Shown: positions 1 to 12,388, counted from the stretch's first letter. The stretch: DNA of 64,000 bases from Atherinomorus stipes (GCA_023101725.1 JALJCO010003962.1:1161001-1225000), one strand, 5' to 3'. Notes: a model not told the origin generated them from the letters alone. A program made the numbers and translations.

Positions 1-191
1 ATACTCTAATATATTAAAGCCCAGACTAATTCATTTTCTAATTTGTTAAATCACATGTCAGCAGTAGAATGAACTTGTTCACAAATTAGGAAGATGCATG
101 AATATACAGCTGTGTGAAAAAGTGTTTGCCCCCTTCATGATTTCTTATTTTTTTGCCACACTGTTTGTCACACTTGAATGTTTCAGATCAT

Positions 192-445
192 TTTTTTTTT
201 TTTTTTTTTTTTTGTTATACTTGTATGATCCCCGAGGGGAAATTAGGCTCTGCATTTCACCCATCTCTGTACTGAGTATCAGAGAGCAGAGGGCTGCTAC
301 TTAAAGCGCCCGGGGAGCATTTGGAGGGTTAAGGACCTTGCTCAGGGATCCACAGTGTTTAACCTAGGAGTCGTGTCGGGGACTCGAACCCGGGTCCTCC
401 GCGCCAAAGCCCACGACGCTACCACTAGGCCACCCACTCCCCCAT
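192..445 (-). mobile_element. tRNA-derived SINE inserted in the Tc1 element
   Basis: Read on the minus strand, a tRNA-like head carries a box A (TGGCCTAGTGG, complement of 422-432) and a perfect box B (GGTTCGAGTCC, complement of 380-390). An unrelated body follows, then a short palindromic tail around ccctcggggat, and a poly(A) seen as the T-run 192-213. The sequence agatcat flanks it on both sides (185-191 and 446-452) as a target-site duplication. The flanking Tc1 inverted repeat is interrupted, so the SINE is the younger insertion. Confidence 0.88.
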
Positions 446-588
446 AGATCATCAAGCATATTTAAAAATTAGACTAAGATAACACAAGTAAACACAAAAT
501 GCAGTTTTCAAATTAAGTTTTTTCTTGGTAAGGGGGAAAAAATCCAAACCTATATGGCCCTGTGTGAAAAAGTGATTGCCCCCTAAAC

Positions 589-1450
589 CTAATAACTGGT
601 TGGGCCACCCTTAGCAGCAACAACTGCAATCAAACGTTTGTGATAACTGGGAATGAGTCTTTTCCAGCGCTGTGGAGGAATTTTGGCCCACTCATCTTTG
701 CAGAATTGTTGTAATTCAGCCACATTGGAGGGTTTTCAGCATGAACCACCTTTTTAAGGTCATGCCACAGCATCTCAATCAGATTCAGGTCAGGACTTTG
801 ACTAGGCCACTCCAAAGTCTTCATTTTGTTTTTCTTAAGCCATTCAGAGGTGGACAGCCCCGGACTATCACACTACATGTACCACCACCCTATTTTACTG
901 TTGGTATGATGTTCCTTTTCTGAAATACCGTGTTACTTTTACGGCAGATGTAATGGGAACTTCACCTTCCAAAAAGTTAAACTTTTGTCTCGTCAGTCCA
1001 CAGAGTATTTTCCCAAAAGTCTTGGGGATCATCAAGATGCTTTCTGGCAAAACTGAGATGAGCCTTTATGTTCTTTTTGCTCAGCAGTGGTTTTGGTCTT
1101 GGAACTCTGCCATGCAGGCCATTTTTGCCCAGTCTCTTTCTTATGGTGGACTCATGAACACTGACCTTAATTGAGGCAAGTGAGGTCTGCAGTTCTTTGG
1201 ATGTTGTTCTGGGGTCTTTTGTGATCTCTTAGATGAGTCGTCGCCGTGCTCTTGGGGAAATTTTTGGTCAGCCGGTCACTCCTGGGAATGTCACTACCGT
1301 TCCATGCTTTTGCCATTTGTGGATAATGGCTCTCACTGTGGTTCGCTGGAGTCCCAAAGCTTTAGAAATGGCTTTGAAACCTTTTCCAGACTGATAGATC
1401 TCAGTTACTTTGTTTCTCATTTGTTCCTGAATTTCTTTGGATCGCAGCAT
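589..1450 (-). pseudogene. Tc1-like transposase remnant
   Basis: The reading starts at ATG 1450 with an N-terminal helix-turn-helix typical of fish Tc1 transposases (SGKGFKAISKALGLQRTTVR, then AIIHKWQKHGT). The C-terminal block is in a different frame and includes [20 protein letters not shown] around 740-830, the region that holds the final acidic catalytic motif in this family. The natural stop is TAG at 589-591. The middle (about 840-950) is shortened, and frameshifts separate the blocks, so no functional DDE transposase can be made. The product would act in the nucleus, cutting and pasting its own TA-flanked element; here it is only a fossil. It lies inside an nsun3 intron, antisense to the gene. 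Confidence 0.9.
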
Positions 1451-1699
1451 GATGTCTAGCTTTTGAGTTATGAGAATCTTTTGGTCTACTTCACTTTGTC
1501 AGGCAGGTCCTATTGGAACAGGTGTGGCAGTAATCTGGCCTGGGTGTGGCTAGAGAAATTGAACTCAGCTTTCCAAAGATTTATTTGTGTTTTAAAGCGG
1601 GGGGCAGGCAATCACATTTTCACACAGGGCCATATAGGTTTGGATTTGAACAACCGTATGCATGTATACACATATACACACACGCACCCACGCACACAC

Positions 1700-2009
1700 G
1701 TTTGTTTTTATATCCCCGTGGGGTATATCCATTGACATAATGATTTCCTGCCCCTTACCCTAAACCATACGCCCGTAACTGATTGCCTAAACCTAACCCT
1801 TGTGCTAACCCTCAAAACCTAATTTAACTTAATCTCTAACCTAATCTTGACCCTCAAAAGGGGTTTGTACCCGTGGGGACTGGGAAAATGTCCCCACGAG
1901 GGCAAGGCGTCCCCACGGTGATGGTAAAAATCCGGAACATGGTACCCATAATGTTGCAAAAGCGTGCCCACACATACATATATATATATATATATATACA
2001 GTGTATATA

Positions 2010-2042
<33 letters not shown>

Positions 2043-2523
2043 CAGAGGTTGCGCTAGACTTTTCGTTGTCCGTCATTTTGACTGGCAGGGTCATAAAAAT
2101 CCAGTCATAATCTATTTCTTACCCGTCACTTTAATTAAATATATACATATAATAATGACATATTCGGTAGCATTTTTCCATTAAATGCTTGGTTGTCTCA
2201 GTTGGTGCCAGAAGACTGATTACTTTTTGTCCCTCATCTTCCACTGCATCAGTCTTCCTTTTTTCACCTCTTTTGTCAACACTATCTTCATTATTGGGCT
2301 TTTTGAAGAAGCCGGACACTCAGCTGCTGTGACATTTTTCCGAGTGAACCCAACAGGCCATGCATTCAGAGAGACAATATGCTAACTCGCCATCTAGTGG
2401 TTAGGGTTAGCACAATTGTTAGTTTTGGCAAAATCAGTTATGGGCGTCAGGTTTTTGTGTAAGGGGCTAGGGAATGCATTATGTCAATGACGGATAATAC
2501 CCCTCGGGGATATAAAAACAAAT
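1700..2523. mobile_element. DNA transposon with ~105-bp terminal inverted repeats
   Basis: The left end (1700-1805) and the reverse complement of the right end (2415-2522) match over about 105 bp, starting with tttgtttttatatccccg. The interior contains ccctaac-type runs and a block around 1870-1925 rich in 'gtccccac'. Around 2042-2390 is what looks like a second element: cagaggttgcgctaga resembles an hAT terminus, and a minus-strand ORF (2131-2319) begins MSGFFKKP, as many TTF-finger/hAT proteins do. No intact transposase is present. Confidence 0.7.
1969..2042. repeat. (TA)n/(TG)n microsatellite
   Basis: Two TA tracts are separated by a short TG tract. The array lies inside the long-TIR element and borders the hAT-like block that begins near 2042. 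Confidence 0.95.
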
Positions 2524-3480
2524 GTGTATATGTGTGTGTGGCAGCAAAGCCTTGTTGGTGGCACAATGTCAGGTTTATCAGATTTGGATATTTACAGTAC
2601 TTTAATTCTTCAGCTGAGAATCTGCATCATAAATGGTTAATTCAGCACTGAGTTTCTGTCAAGAGGGATGATTAGTTGGGATTAAAATGCTTGGTTGGTC
2701 AAAATTAATAGATTAAATGCAGGAAAGATGCCATTAAATCAAGATTGGTATTGTAGTTAAATCTGTTTCCCAATGTGTGACACTAATCAGTTGTCAAGAT
2801 AACAGTTACATAATTTATTTTCTGTCAGTTATTCAACCATCCAACATTTATTCAAAGTCAGTTACTCTCAGTTTTGCTACAGTGTCAGAAAAATTAATAT
2901 TTCTGCCTGACAACATTTAAATGTTCTCAGACTGATTACATTTTCGGATAACATCAGGACAAGAATCGGTAAAAGAATGATACTTTTGTTTTTCAGACGG
3001 TTTATTACAGAACTTTAAACATAAACTTTTCTGAAGCAGGTTTTGGGTCCAGCCTAGTTTTGATGGTCACATGGCCAGGTTGAAAGAAAGCTACTTTGAG
3101 AGACAGAAAAAACTAACTTACTCAACATAGCTTAGTAAATCACAAATCTTGCTTTGTGGGGTAGCCCTCCTCTTCAATAGGAAAAAAAAAAGAGAGAGAA
3201 ACAAGTTAGTGACAGCGGTAAAGCCGTATTCATATGTACAATATAGAGAGAAGTCTACATACAGCAGAATAAAGAGAGCAACACAGTGTGTCATAGGTGG
3301 TTCCCAGTAGCTTGGGCCTATAGAGTTATAAAGATGGCTGATTAACCATTTCAGTATCATTTCAGCTTTTCATTGACTTCACAAATGCCAAAAACAGCTT
3401 AGAGAGTAAAACAGAGGATATATCAAGTTCAGTTTTAAAGTCTATTGTCATGAAGCACAGTGTTTGTCTTCTCCTTACAG

Positions 3481-3814
3481 GTCTGCATTATCCGCAGTGC
3501 GCCCAGGGGGTGTCGTGGTCTATTCAACCTGCACACTTTCAAGCTTTGAGAACTACGCTGTTGTTGAGACAGTGCTGAAAGACTTTCCTGAGGCTGAACT
3601 TGAAGATCTATGGGAGGAGATTGCCATTCCCCTAAAGAATTACTTTGAATTTAGTTCTCACCCTGGTTATAACCAGTTATATCCTGACCCATCCCTGTTG
3701 CCACAGGACAGCTCTACGGCCACTTGTCACCACAGACTTGGCATTTTAGTGGTGCCCCAGCCTGGCAAGACCTGGGGACCTATGTTTTTGTCTCGTATTA
3801 GAAGAAAGGAATGA
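3481..3814 (+). CDS. nsun3: terminal coding exon of nsun3, mitochondrial tRNA m5C methyltransferase (partial)
   Basis: This exon encodes about 110 C-terminal residues of an RsmB/NSUN-type S-adenosylmethionine-dependent RNA cytosine-5 methyltransferase. NSUN3 methylates C34 of mitochondrial tRNA-Met, allowing 5-formylcytidine formation and AUA decoding in the matrix. Visible are RPGGVVVYSTCTLSSFEN, containing the TC motif whose Cys is the catalytic nucleophile of this family, and a C-terminal block LGILVVPQPGKTWGPMFLSR that fits NSUN3 better than NSUN4. A ctccttacag acceptor precedes it, and the first base completes a codon split in phase 2. The stop is TGA 3812-3814. The earlier exons (Rossmann fold, PC motif) lie upstream of the window. 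The frame is intact. The NSUN family is certain from sequence; NSUN3 is my best match by recall, supported by the neighbouring epha6. Confidence 0.9.
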
Positions 3815-3856
3815 AGTGAATCTTTATATCCAGGGAAAATGTTTGAAATGAAATGA

Positions 3857-3862
3857 AATAAA
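3857..3862 (+). terminator. nsun3: nsun3 poly(A) signal
   Basis: A canonical AATAAA lies 43 nt after the stop codon, giving a very short 3' UTR. Other AATAAA-like hexamers occur further downstream (for example around 4100), so a longer isoform is possible. Confidence 0.65.
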
Positions 3863-3870
3863 AATGTAAG

Positions 3871-6800
3871 TTACAGAAAACCTCAATACAAAGTCATGTG
3901 TTAGCAGCAGTATTTATAAACATGTCAGGGTCAACACAGACTGTATCTTGAAAAATGTCATAAGTGATGCACTTCTATGCACTTTTATCACTGCAACACA
4001 AATCTGAAGGAAGTTTGTTTTTCTGATGTAGTTTTTGTTGTTAATGGCTGGTTTCTTTCTATATGTGAGTGGGTTGTGTGATATTTTACATGAAGCAACA
4101 AGCAAATAAAAATAGAAAATTGCTACCATCATTCATACTTGCCTGCAAACTTATGTCTGCTGAATGCATGCAATTTTTTTTTTTTTTTTTAACAATGGAA
4201 GAAATAAATGAAAAAGTCACAGTGCAAGAGGGGCTTTTTTTTTTTTAAAGTGATAAACCTACAAAAATATCTCCCAAATTGATCACATCCTCTTAACTTT
4301 ATGAGTCTTAAGCCAGCTCATTTTTTACCTGTTCAAACTAAAACTATTGACTTTGGTTCACTGCTTTAGCATCAACTGTTGATATCCAAAAGATTTAAGT
4401 AGAACATTTGGCAGCCCCAAAACACATAAAATAAGGCTGTGCTTATTCATTTGGAGGCCAGAAACACAACTCCAGTTATGAACTTAATAGGAGATGGTAT
4501 AATGTTGCTGCTTTTAAACATTCCTCAAAGACACTAGAAAATCTGAGATTAAAAGCTTTGCTTTTTTATTTGTACTCCACAACTTAGTTTCTTTTTCTTG
4601 TTGGAAATCAGTTTGGCAGTGATTTAAAGTAGGAAATTCAAAACCCAAGGAATACATGAATAAACAACACATATTAAAAACATACATTACCCTGCAAGAG
4701 GGAAAATTGTTGGCTTATCTGTACAAGTCTAAACTGCTGCTAATACATTCATGGCAATCCAGTTGAAAGAGTAAGGTGTTGCTGTTTCTATTTCAAGAAA
4801 CAGGATTCCTGTCATTTCAACATATTTCAGCCACAGATAAATATGTGTCACGCAGAACCATGCTAGATGTCAAAATGAGTCGTGGATGGATAAATGGCAG
4901 ATGTAGAGACAAGCATCAACTAAGATTTCTGCATCAGTTCTGGAGGATAATTTTCTATTTATAATCAGCTAAAATACCATTACAACATCAGTATGTCTGA
5001 AATAGCAAATTTATTTAACAATTTAGATAAAAGTATTTAGTTTTGGGTTTCAAAAAAACCCAAGATTGATTCATGAAAAAACAGAAAAGGTGAAGCCACT
5101 TGCATTGGTGGATAAAATGACATTTCCCATTGCATTTAACACTCCATATAAAATATTTTCCAGTGTACTGTAAGTTGTGTACTGACAACCGGCAACTTCT
5201 GGGACATCATAATAGGAGCAATTGTTTGCTTTATTGTAAATACAGAAATTCATCTTACTCTTGTTATGGTCCAAGTCTGTGGCAGCAGAATGAGCCTTCA
5301 GTACAGTGCTTACTAAAATAGATTAATATGTGGAGTTTTCCTCCGAAACATTCTGATCAATAAATAGCTCAGTGAACATATGCCATACTGTACATAAGGG
5401 CTCTTGAGATGTTAGGATCACTTGTCAGTCAGAGCTTATTTTCACCAATGAAAATAAAATGTCCTGTATTGTACTTGTAGGCAAAATAAAGTCTTCAGAG
5501 GAACATGCTTTCAACACCACATATTACTTAGAAAATGTTGAATTTAAATGAACATAACATACCTATGTGCTGCTAACAAAAAGGGTTCTTGTAGTATTGG
5601 GAATGTGGTGTACAATAAGGTAAAATTAGATATTGCTCTTTCACCAATAGTTTCAAGTTCTTTGAAACTATTGGTGAAACTATGATGAATTTAACTCCTG
5701 CAAGCTTCAGAATGAACATTTAAAGTTTAGTCTGGAGCTTTATTTTCTCTGTGAATCTCTAATTTTTTACTGCTAATTTTTTTGCATTATTAGTGAACAC
5801 GCTTCATTCAGGTTTGTATCTAAAAGTGATGGAAGAGGTGTTGTTCTTACACAACATTTTCATGTGTACAGCTGGACTGTATACCATGTGAAGTGTATCA
5901 CTTCAGTCCTCATGGATGTGATGTCTCGGAAATCTCTGGTTGTTCATTTTTGCACGTATTTTTGCTGTAACAAGTCATGGTGGCATTTTAAGCTGACAGT
6001 GGTGATGTGAAACAACATAGTTTTCTGCTGTATGTCATGCACAGAAAGGGTTGACTGTATCACTTTTTCTTCATGTTTAAGCTTGTTGAACAGTCATTGT
6101 TACACATAATGGCTTAACTGCACCGCAGTGACTATTATCCTCATCTGTTCTTCTTTTATTGGCTTGCTATCATAGATCAAACCACAGAGTTGCAAAGTCT
6201 GGGCAGCTTTGATATTTATATATTTATTTGTTTATTCATTTATTTATTAACACAATCTGTTGGATTCTCCTGAACAACTGATTATGCCAAATTAACTAAT
6301 GGTTTCTGTGTGTGTCTGTACTTTAATGGATTGCTGCAGTTCACACTTCTGCCTTTTGAAAGCGATAGATATCTATAATTTGGTCTGACCTGATCAGATT
6401 GCTGGAACTAATTGTTTCTGAGGAGCACCTTTCAGATATGACACCTGCACATTCAATTCCTGTCAGGGTACGGAATAGCAGTGCATGTTTGAAAGGGGCT
6501 TTAATGTAAAGCATCTAAATTTGCTGGTAGAAAAGATACAAGCTTGTTTAGATAGCTCGAGTTAGTGAAATACAGTACCAGCATGAACAATCTAAAAGAT
6601 TCCCCATATCAAGGCTTTCTTAAAATGTTAAAAGGGCAACTCGCATCTGTATTTTCCCTCCTCAGACTTTCCCATCCATCACACTGCATGTCGTCTTGTT
6701 GCAGCTGAACAATAGTGATTTAGGATTTAGTTTTTGTAAGTCTTTCTAGATGGATTTGTATTTCATGCTTTTTTTTTCCCCCTAAATACTCTAAAACATT

Positions 6801-8579
6801 ATAGAAATGAACCATCATATCACCTAGTGTTATTTTTATAGTATTTTCAAAAAGTGCCACAATAGCATTGTAAATGTTTTCTTAACAGGAGGCAGTGACT
6901 TCCTTTCTAAGAAACGAGTTTAAGAACTAGCTAGAGCTGTGATAGCTAAACCAGCACAGATTCTCCCTTCATTCCTGCAGTTTCTTTGCTGCTTTGTCTG
7001 TCTGTACATAATCATAAATCTGCCATGTTGATTATCACACAGTATAGCTCCTTTTGCTGTGATTGAGATGGCCGTATCATCACTGGCTCATTACTTGGGG
7101 GACTGTCGGTGTGTAGTGCATGAGGAAAAGCAGATGTTTCATCATGGTGTTGCAGCTTTCACCGGCTGTGATTGCTCCAATCAGAAGTGATGGTGTATTG
7201 ACAGTAAACATAAGAAATACACAAGAATCCCTTTTTTTTATTATTTATTTATTACCTTTTGACTAGGCTATTTCGAGCCAACAAAATATGTTGAAGCAAA
7301 GGCAGTTATGTGTAGAACATCTTGTCTCCCTCCCAGATATAGTGAGTTGGTCTCCGAGTCCCTCGAGACGCGGTCGTAGATATGATTGTTGAGATAGGAG
7401 TGCTGCAAGAGTGTTGCACCCATTCCATCTAACTACTCTGTTTGGCCATATAGACACAAGCATTATTTGGTGCACTTATAGGGCTATTTTTATTGACTGC
7501 CCTACTTTTGCTCCACTTTTGCATGTCTTTGAAATATAGCTCCACTCTGATGTAAGCACATCATTACGCCACCACAACAGCAACACAACTTGAAAGCGGG
7601 GAGATGTGGAGATGAAGTGAAGATTCATTGGGGTTAACTATATTGCTGACCTTTGTGTGAACTCTGGTTTGTTGATGTTCCCCATACTGCAGTGTTTCCT
7701 CAAGGGGAGAATCTCTAAGCAGCTTTTCCTCCACTTCAAAGGGAGCGAATGTAGGCCTGCTTTGCATAATCAGGTGGAGAACAGCTTTTTGCCATAGAGG
7801 CAGGAATTAATTTGTGGCACCGCCAGATGTAATCATTAAAACCCTAGTCATTGACAATAAGGGGAGAGGAGGAGGGGAAATTGGAAGAATTGTAGAACAG
7901 TAGTCAGGATGAGAAAGAAATGTGGAGCACAGATAGTCTTAAATGCCAGAGGACACAATAGCAAAGCAGACTAATCTGTCCTGAGCTCAAATGACATTTT
8001 TTTCATTCTGGTTACCCTCACCCGTCATTTTGTGTTTGGACATGCTGGTATGAAGTTAATCCATGCCTCTCTGAACCATTTAGTTTATATGTTTAATCAT
8101 CTTGATTATGAAAAAAGGGAAAAAACATAGAACAAAAAAAAGGATTCCATGCCTTTTGAAATGAAAGCCTTAGCTGTAGGTGTGTAAGCTACACCCACAA
8201 CATGTCGATATGCAGTTCAGTTATACTGCTGTCTTTAACCATGTTTGAGCAGCAGGGAGCTGTTGGTCAGCAAACATCTGAAACCCAGTTTGCTCAAGCA
8301 GGCAAGACAGCTTGCAACTAAACTGTAGAGAATTACCAGGGCTTCTACATTCCCTTTTCTCTTTTCCTTTTTGTGCAGTATTAAAGGAATAATATAAAGC
8401 TATTTCGAAAAGAAGTATACCTTTAGTCAGTTGGTTCTAGTTTTGCATATCAGGACCAGGTTTCAAAAGCAGCTTTAGATGAGCAAAAACATTTCACTGC
8501 ATTATTATTCATAGAAACTAAAATGAAGCCAAAATGTTGGTGCAGAGTGTTAATTTGTTGAAGGCAATTTATTAGTTAT
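3871..8579. other. intergenic, no gene seen
   Basis: AT-rich sequence with poly-A/T runs and no exon-like ORF, RNA gene or full transposon that I can recognise. It contains the perfect hairpin at 5639-5679. Confidence 0.6.
5639..5679. repeat. perfect 18-bp hairpin, 5-nt loop
   Basis: Positions 5639-5656 are exactly reverse-complementary to 5662-5679, with loop gttct. No other inverted-repeat element boundary is visible around it. Confidence 0.95.
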
Positions 8580-9340
8580 TTATCAAGGAATGTGAGCGCT
8601 TCTGATATAAAAACAGAAGTTTTGGCAGTTTGCTGGCCTGCAGCAGAACACAATATCAAGGTGAGATATCCACAATGACCTTAGAGAACCAATTGTTGCT
8701 ACCCATCAATTTGGGAAGGGTTATAAGGACGTTTCCAAGACGTTCCCACATTTTGGAGTCCTTCACTCTACAGTGAGAAAGTTTATTCTCAAGCAGACAT
8801 GACAGACAGGCAGCTGCCAATCTTCAGAGGAGTGGATGACCCAGCAAGTTCACTGCAAAGATTTGACTGCACAATGTTCAGGTAATTTGCAAACATTTTT
8901 TTGAAATGCATGTCAGGTTTTTCAGGCATCAGTTAGCATTTTTAAGGTTAAAGTTCATGACTGTACAGTGCGGAAAAGACTGAACAAGTATGGCTTCTCT
9001 AGCAGGAGGAAGTCTGTTCTTTCTTAAAAAAAAAAAAAAAAAAAAAAAAGTAGTATTGTAGATATGAAGCCATCAATGAAAGCGTGACTGAAGTGGGTTG
9101 TTAGGACTATGATTCCTCATACACTGAAAATTGACAAAAAATAAAGTGGCTGAAAAAGAAAAGAATCAAGTTGCTGAAATGATTCGAAGTCCTGACGTCT
9201 GTATGACTGAAATGCTGCAGCAGGATCTAAAGCACCCCCAGTAAACCTCAATGAACTAGAACAACGTTAAATAAAGAAGAATGAGTTTGTGCAAGCTTAT
9301 GAATCATATGGTTAACTTAGTTTACACACGTTGGCATTTA
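8580..9340 (+). pseudogene. internally deleted Tc1-like transposase remnant
   Basis: Blocks of a common fish Tc1 transposon remain in order on the + strand. The N-terminal coding part is at about 8640-9010 (for example gagatatccacaatgacc and aaaagactgaacaagtatgg). A 24-nt poly-A run follows (about 9026-9049). A 3' coding part follows from about 9140 (gctgaaaaagaaaagaatcaag) to aacctcaatgaactagaaca, with a degenerate TIR-like end near 9310-9335. The catalytic core is missing and no frame stays open. It is old and inactive. Confidence 0.8.
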
Positions 9341-11554
9341 AACTAGCTTTTGTTAAACAAATAATGTCAAGCTGTAATATACTGTGCTGCTGTTCATCAT
9401 CAGGAACTACAGTACCTCCTTTTAAGACTTGGATTTGATCAGATTGATACAACCTAAAAAAAATAAAAATGGATTACTCTCTGATCACATGATGCTGCAC
9501 ACTGGATATCAACTCATTCAGAAAAGCTTAGTCATTGTTTTTGCTGCTAAAATCAAATTAGATCACAAACACAGTGATAGTTCTTTCACACTAATGTTTT
9601 GCTGTGTGTAAAAAAACATTTAACTTGAAGCTTTTCACGATGAATGACGTGAACAGCTACAAGTGGGTCTATAGATTCAGTGCCTTTTGGGGCATCCATC
9701 ACTCATTTCAAGAATCATTTGTCAATATTCCATCAGTAGAAGAGAGAGCAGGATTGCCGGTCTTGATTGATTGTTGCACCACTTGTCTCGAAGGAAAAGC
9801 ATCAGAAAAGAGTGAACACTGATGGAGGCCAGTTGGACTGTGGTTATGCTCATCTGCATGCAAAAACATGCAGATGGGCAAAATATTAATATGGTTGTTC
9901 ACTGAAACAAGAGAGCTGTACAAAAGAGAACAAGAGCATACACTCCAGCAAAGAACGAAGAACCCATAGACGAAGTGCTGAGCACATGGGATGCTGTGTA
10001 AAAGACAATAAAATAACCTTTTAGCTCATCAAATATCTTTAAGTTTTGTGTAGTTCAAATGCACTGCATAACACAAACAAAACTTCAAGTGTTTTATTTG
10101 TGGACCAAAGGGACACAGAGAAAAAAACTTTTGTGTTTCATGCCCTGAGATACAACGCATCAGGTACCATCAATGCCAGCAGTGACAGCCAATGCCAGAG
10201 GAAAATTAATGGATCAGAATGCAAAGGACAACCAAAACACCTTGAAGATAAAAAAAAAAAAAAAAGTAGAAAAAACTTTTGTACTTTTATCTGCTGTTTG
10301 TCTGTCATTGTCATCTACTCTGATGCTAAAGAAACGAATGGCAAAAGACGGTAGAGTGTTTTGTTGTTTCTGCTGGCACATCTAGCTGTGAAGGTGATTT
10401 CCAACAAAATACTGAAAGCTAAAACTCAAGTGATGAGTGTCCTAGCAGATACAGAGGATCATCTCAACTAACTTTTCTTTATTTACTGTTTCATCAAAAC
10501 TTAACAGTTTTAAGTCTAAGGGGAGAAGAAAAAAAAATAAATAAAGAGCACATCAAGACTGACTGCAGTGTGGCACCTGATAATCTATAGCAACAAGAGA
10601 TTTTTTTTTACTCGTTACACTCTCCAAAGACCTCTGTGAGCCCTCTGCAGCTGCAGGAAGAAGACATCTATATCAGCTGCAGCAGAAGACAAAGCACAGG
10701 CTTAACAGAGTGAAGGCAGGACAGATTACCTTGGCCCAGACATTCATTCATCCTTTGAAGAAAAGACAGAATTGATCTCAAGATATAAAACTAAAGCCCT
10801 AGACAGAACTGCAGCAAAATGGGATTTGAAAGGAAACTACCTGCTCTTCTCAGCCTTAGTGTAAGTACTGGCTTATCCCTCCACAAATTAAATGCAAATG
10901 GGATGGGAAGATCAGTAAAACTGGACATGAATTTATTCCATTTCAGGATGTGATTTTATACCTACTGAGTGCTTATATTGGGGTTTACAACCTATTACAT
11001 TGCCCCCTCTGTTAGCATCAAGAAAAAATGTAAGGAATCTGACAAACTGTGAAGTTATTTTGTTTTGAAAATATATGCAGATGTTTATAGTCCTTATGTC
11101 ATAAAATGGCATGCAAATATTAATTTCTTTGTTTATTTTAGATCCAGTGAGTGAGTAGATGTTAGTTCATTCATGTCCTTTCGCAAAAATGATTTATACT
11201 GTAGATCTTCATGAAAAATACTGTAGATTTCCCTCGGGTTAGAATCCCTACGATTGGGACAGATCATACTGATCAGATGGTAGAATATCTTTGTTAGTCG
11301 ATAGGAAAACGTTCTGGTTCTAGTTATTTTTCCTTCTTCAGTTCACTGCTCCCGTCATTTTACTTATCACATTTCCATCCCCTTAATGTGACTAACAATG
11401 AGATCAAGTGCCGTCACTCTTCACGAGCACAAAGTCCTGCATAAGAGGAACAGAGGACTTGTTGGCTGTTGACAGCCATCCAACATAAATGATCAATTAA
11501 AAGTTTGGCCACACTCCCATAAAATGTAACGTGATAGTGTGTTCTAGCTTTGCT
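9341..11554. other. intergenic, no gene seen
   Basis: No exon, RNA gene or identifiable transposon. Several ORFs of 60-102 codons occur but show no protein-family signal, and long A-runs (about 10251-10265) lie inside some of them. A 10-bp hairpin (catctgcatg) sits at 9851-9876. Confidence 0.55.
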
Positions 11555-11558
11555 GTCA

Positions 11559-11735
11559 GGTGAGAGGCTATTCGGCAAGATTAACAGAGAGACAAACAAT
11601 TCATGCTCACATTCAACAGGGAGAATTTAACTGGCATGTTTTGGCGATTGTTGGAGGAAGCTGGAGTACTTGGAGAGAAACCACACATGTACAGAGAAAA
11701 CATGCAAACTGGCAAAGACCACCAGTAAAAAAAGA
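11559..11735 (+). repeat. degenerate teleost interspersed repeat ('gccagtc..agagacaaacaacc' family)
   Basis: Successive blocks (agagacaaacaattcatgctc, gaggaagctggagtac, agaaaacatgcaaact) match in order the family whose better copies lie at 18318-18510 and 18686-18931. Confidence 0.6.
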
Positions 11736-12129
11736 AACTAAATAAAAAATATAAGGACAGGTTAGGAAGGAACTGCTGAAATATTGTGTTGTGGCATTAC
11801 AAATGTAAACCTCAAAAACCTGAGAGACTTACAGGAGGTTTTAAATTACTTAGATTGTTCCTGAAAATATTGCAGCTTCAATTGCTAGCAATCAATTATT
11901 TGACAATTTTTTAAAGTGTATAAGTTTAATGAAGAATGGATTCAATCAAAATTGATTTGCTCATTGTAAGCCATCGTGTTTCAGCTCATTACAAAGTACA
12001 AATAAATACAGCCACCAGCAAACATCTATGTTATTGTAATACATTTGCCAGCAGAAGAACTAGTCTCTTTAATTCCTAATTTTCTCCGTGAAACCTTTCC
12101 ATGTTTTGCTCTTCATGTAGTTCTCTCTG

Positions 12130-12388
12130 TGTGATTGATTAACAGCTGTGACCCAAGAGGGAGGGGTGCATTGGCCCTCAGCTGTAATTGGTCCAGCCCA
12201 CAATCACTCAGGAATAATGGGCCGACCTACCAGCTTTGTACCAATAAGTGTCATGACTTATGCCTCTGACTACCAAAGCTACCATATAAAAAAATAAAAA
12301 AAATAAAAAAAAGGCCCGGGCCGGCCTAAAATCACCATCGGCCCACCGGGAAAAATGCCCGTTATTCCCGATGACCAGTCCAGCCCTG
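12130..12388. mobile_element. hAT-like element fragment
   Basis: The right edge cagccctg (12381-12388), read in reverse, gives CAGGGCTGGACTGGTC, a typical fish hAT terminus. The interior is rich in ggcccggcc blocks and holds an A-rich stretch (12288-12312). The left edge is uncertain. It abuts and replaces the left part of the family C element at 12389-12867. Confidence 0.55.

Larger units (their letters stand above)
107..1650 (-). mobile_element. truncated Tc1-like transposon with IR/DR-type ends
   Basis: The element begins at a TA (105-106) with an outer direct repeat reading cagctgtgtgaaaaagtg. A second copy of this repeat, the inner one, is at about 558-580. The inverted inner repeat is at about 1607-1634, next to the shared block ccatataggtttgga. 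Homology between the two sides stops at about 1650, so the outer right-hand repeat is missing and the element is truncated there. It encodes a broken transposase on the minus strand and was itself hit by a SINE at 192-445. Confidence 0.9.
1..3480 (+). other. nsun3: last intron of nsun3 (3' part)
   Basis: This sequence lies upstream of the nsun3 terminal exon and ends in a pyrimidine-rich acceptor (ctccttacag, 3471-3480). It carries a truncated Tc1 element with a SINE inside it (107-1650) and a long-TIR DNA element (1700-2523). From about 2530 to 3470 I see AT-rich sequence with no recognisable feature. The preceding nsun3 exons lie outside the window. Confidence 0.8.

Noticed and set aside
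380..432. tRNA gene on the minus strand (A and B boxes present)
   Set aside because: It continues into a SINE body and poly(A) tail with a target duplication, and no cloverleaf could be completed. It is a tRNA-derived SINE head, not a functional tRNA gene.
1819..2184. ORFs rich in Tyr-Ile repeats on both strands
   Set aside because: They translate the TA/TG microsatellite and are not genes.
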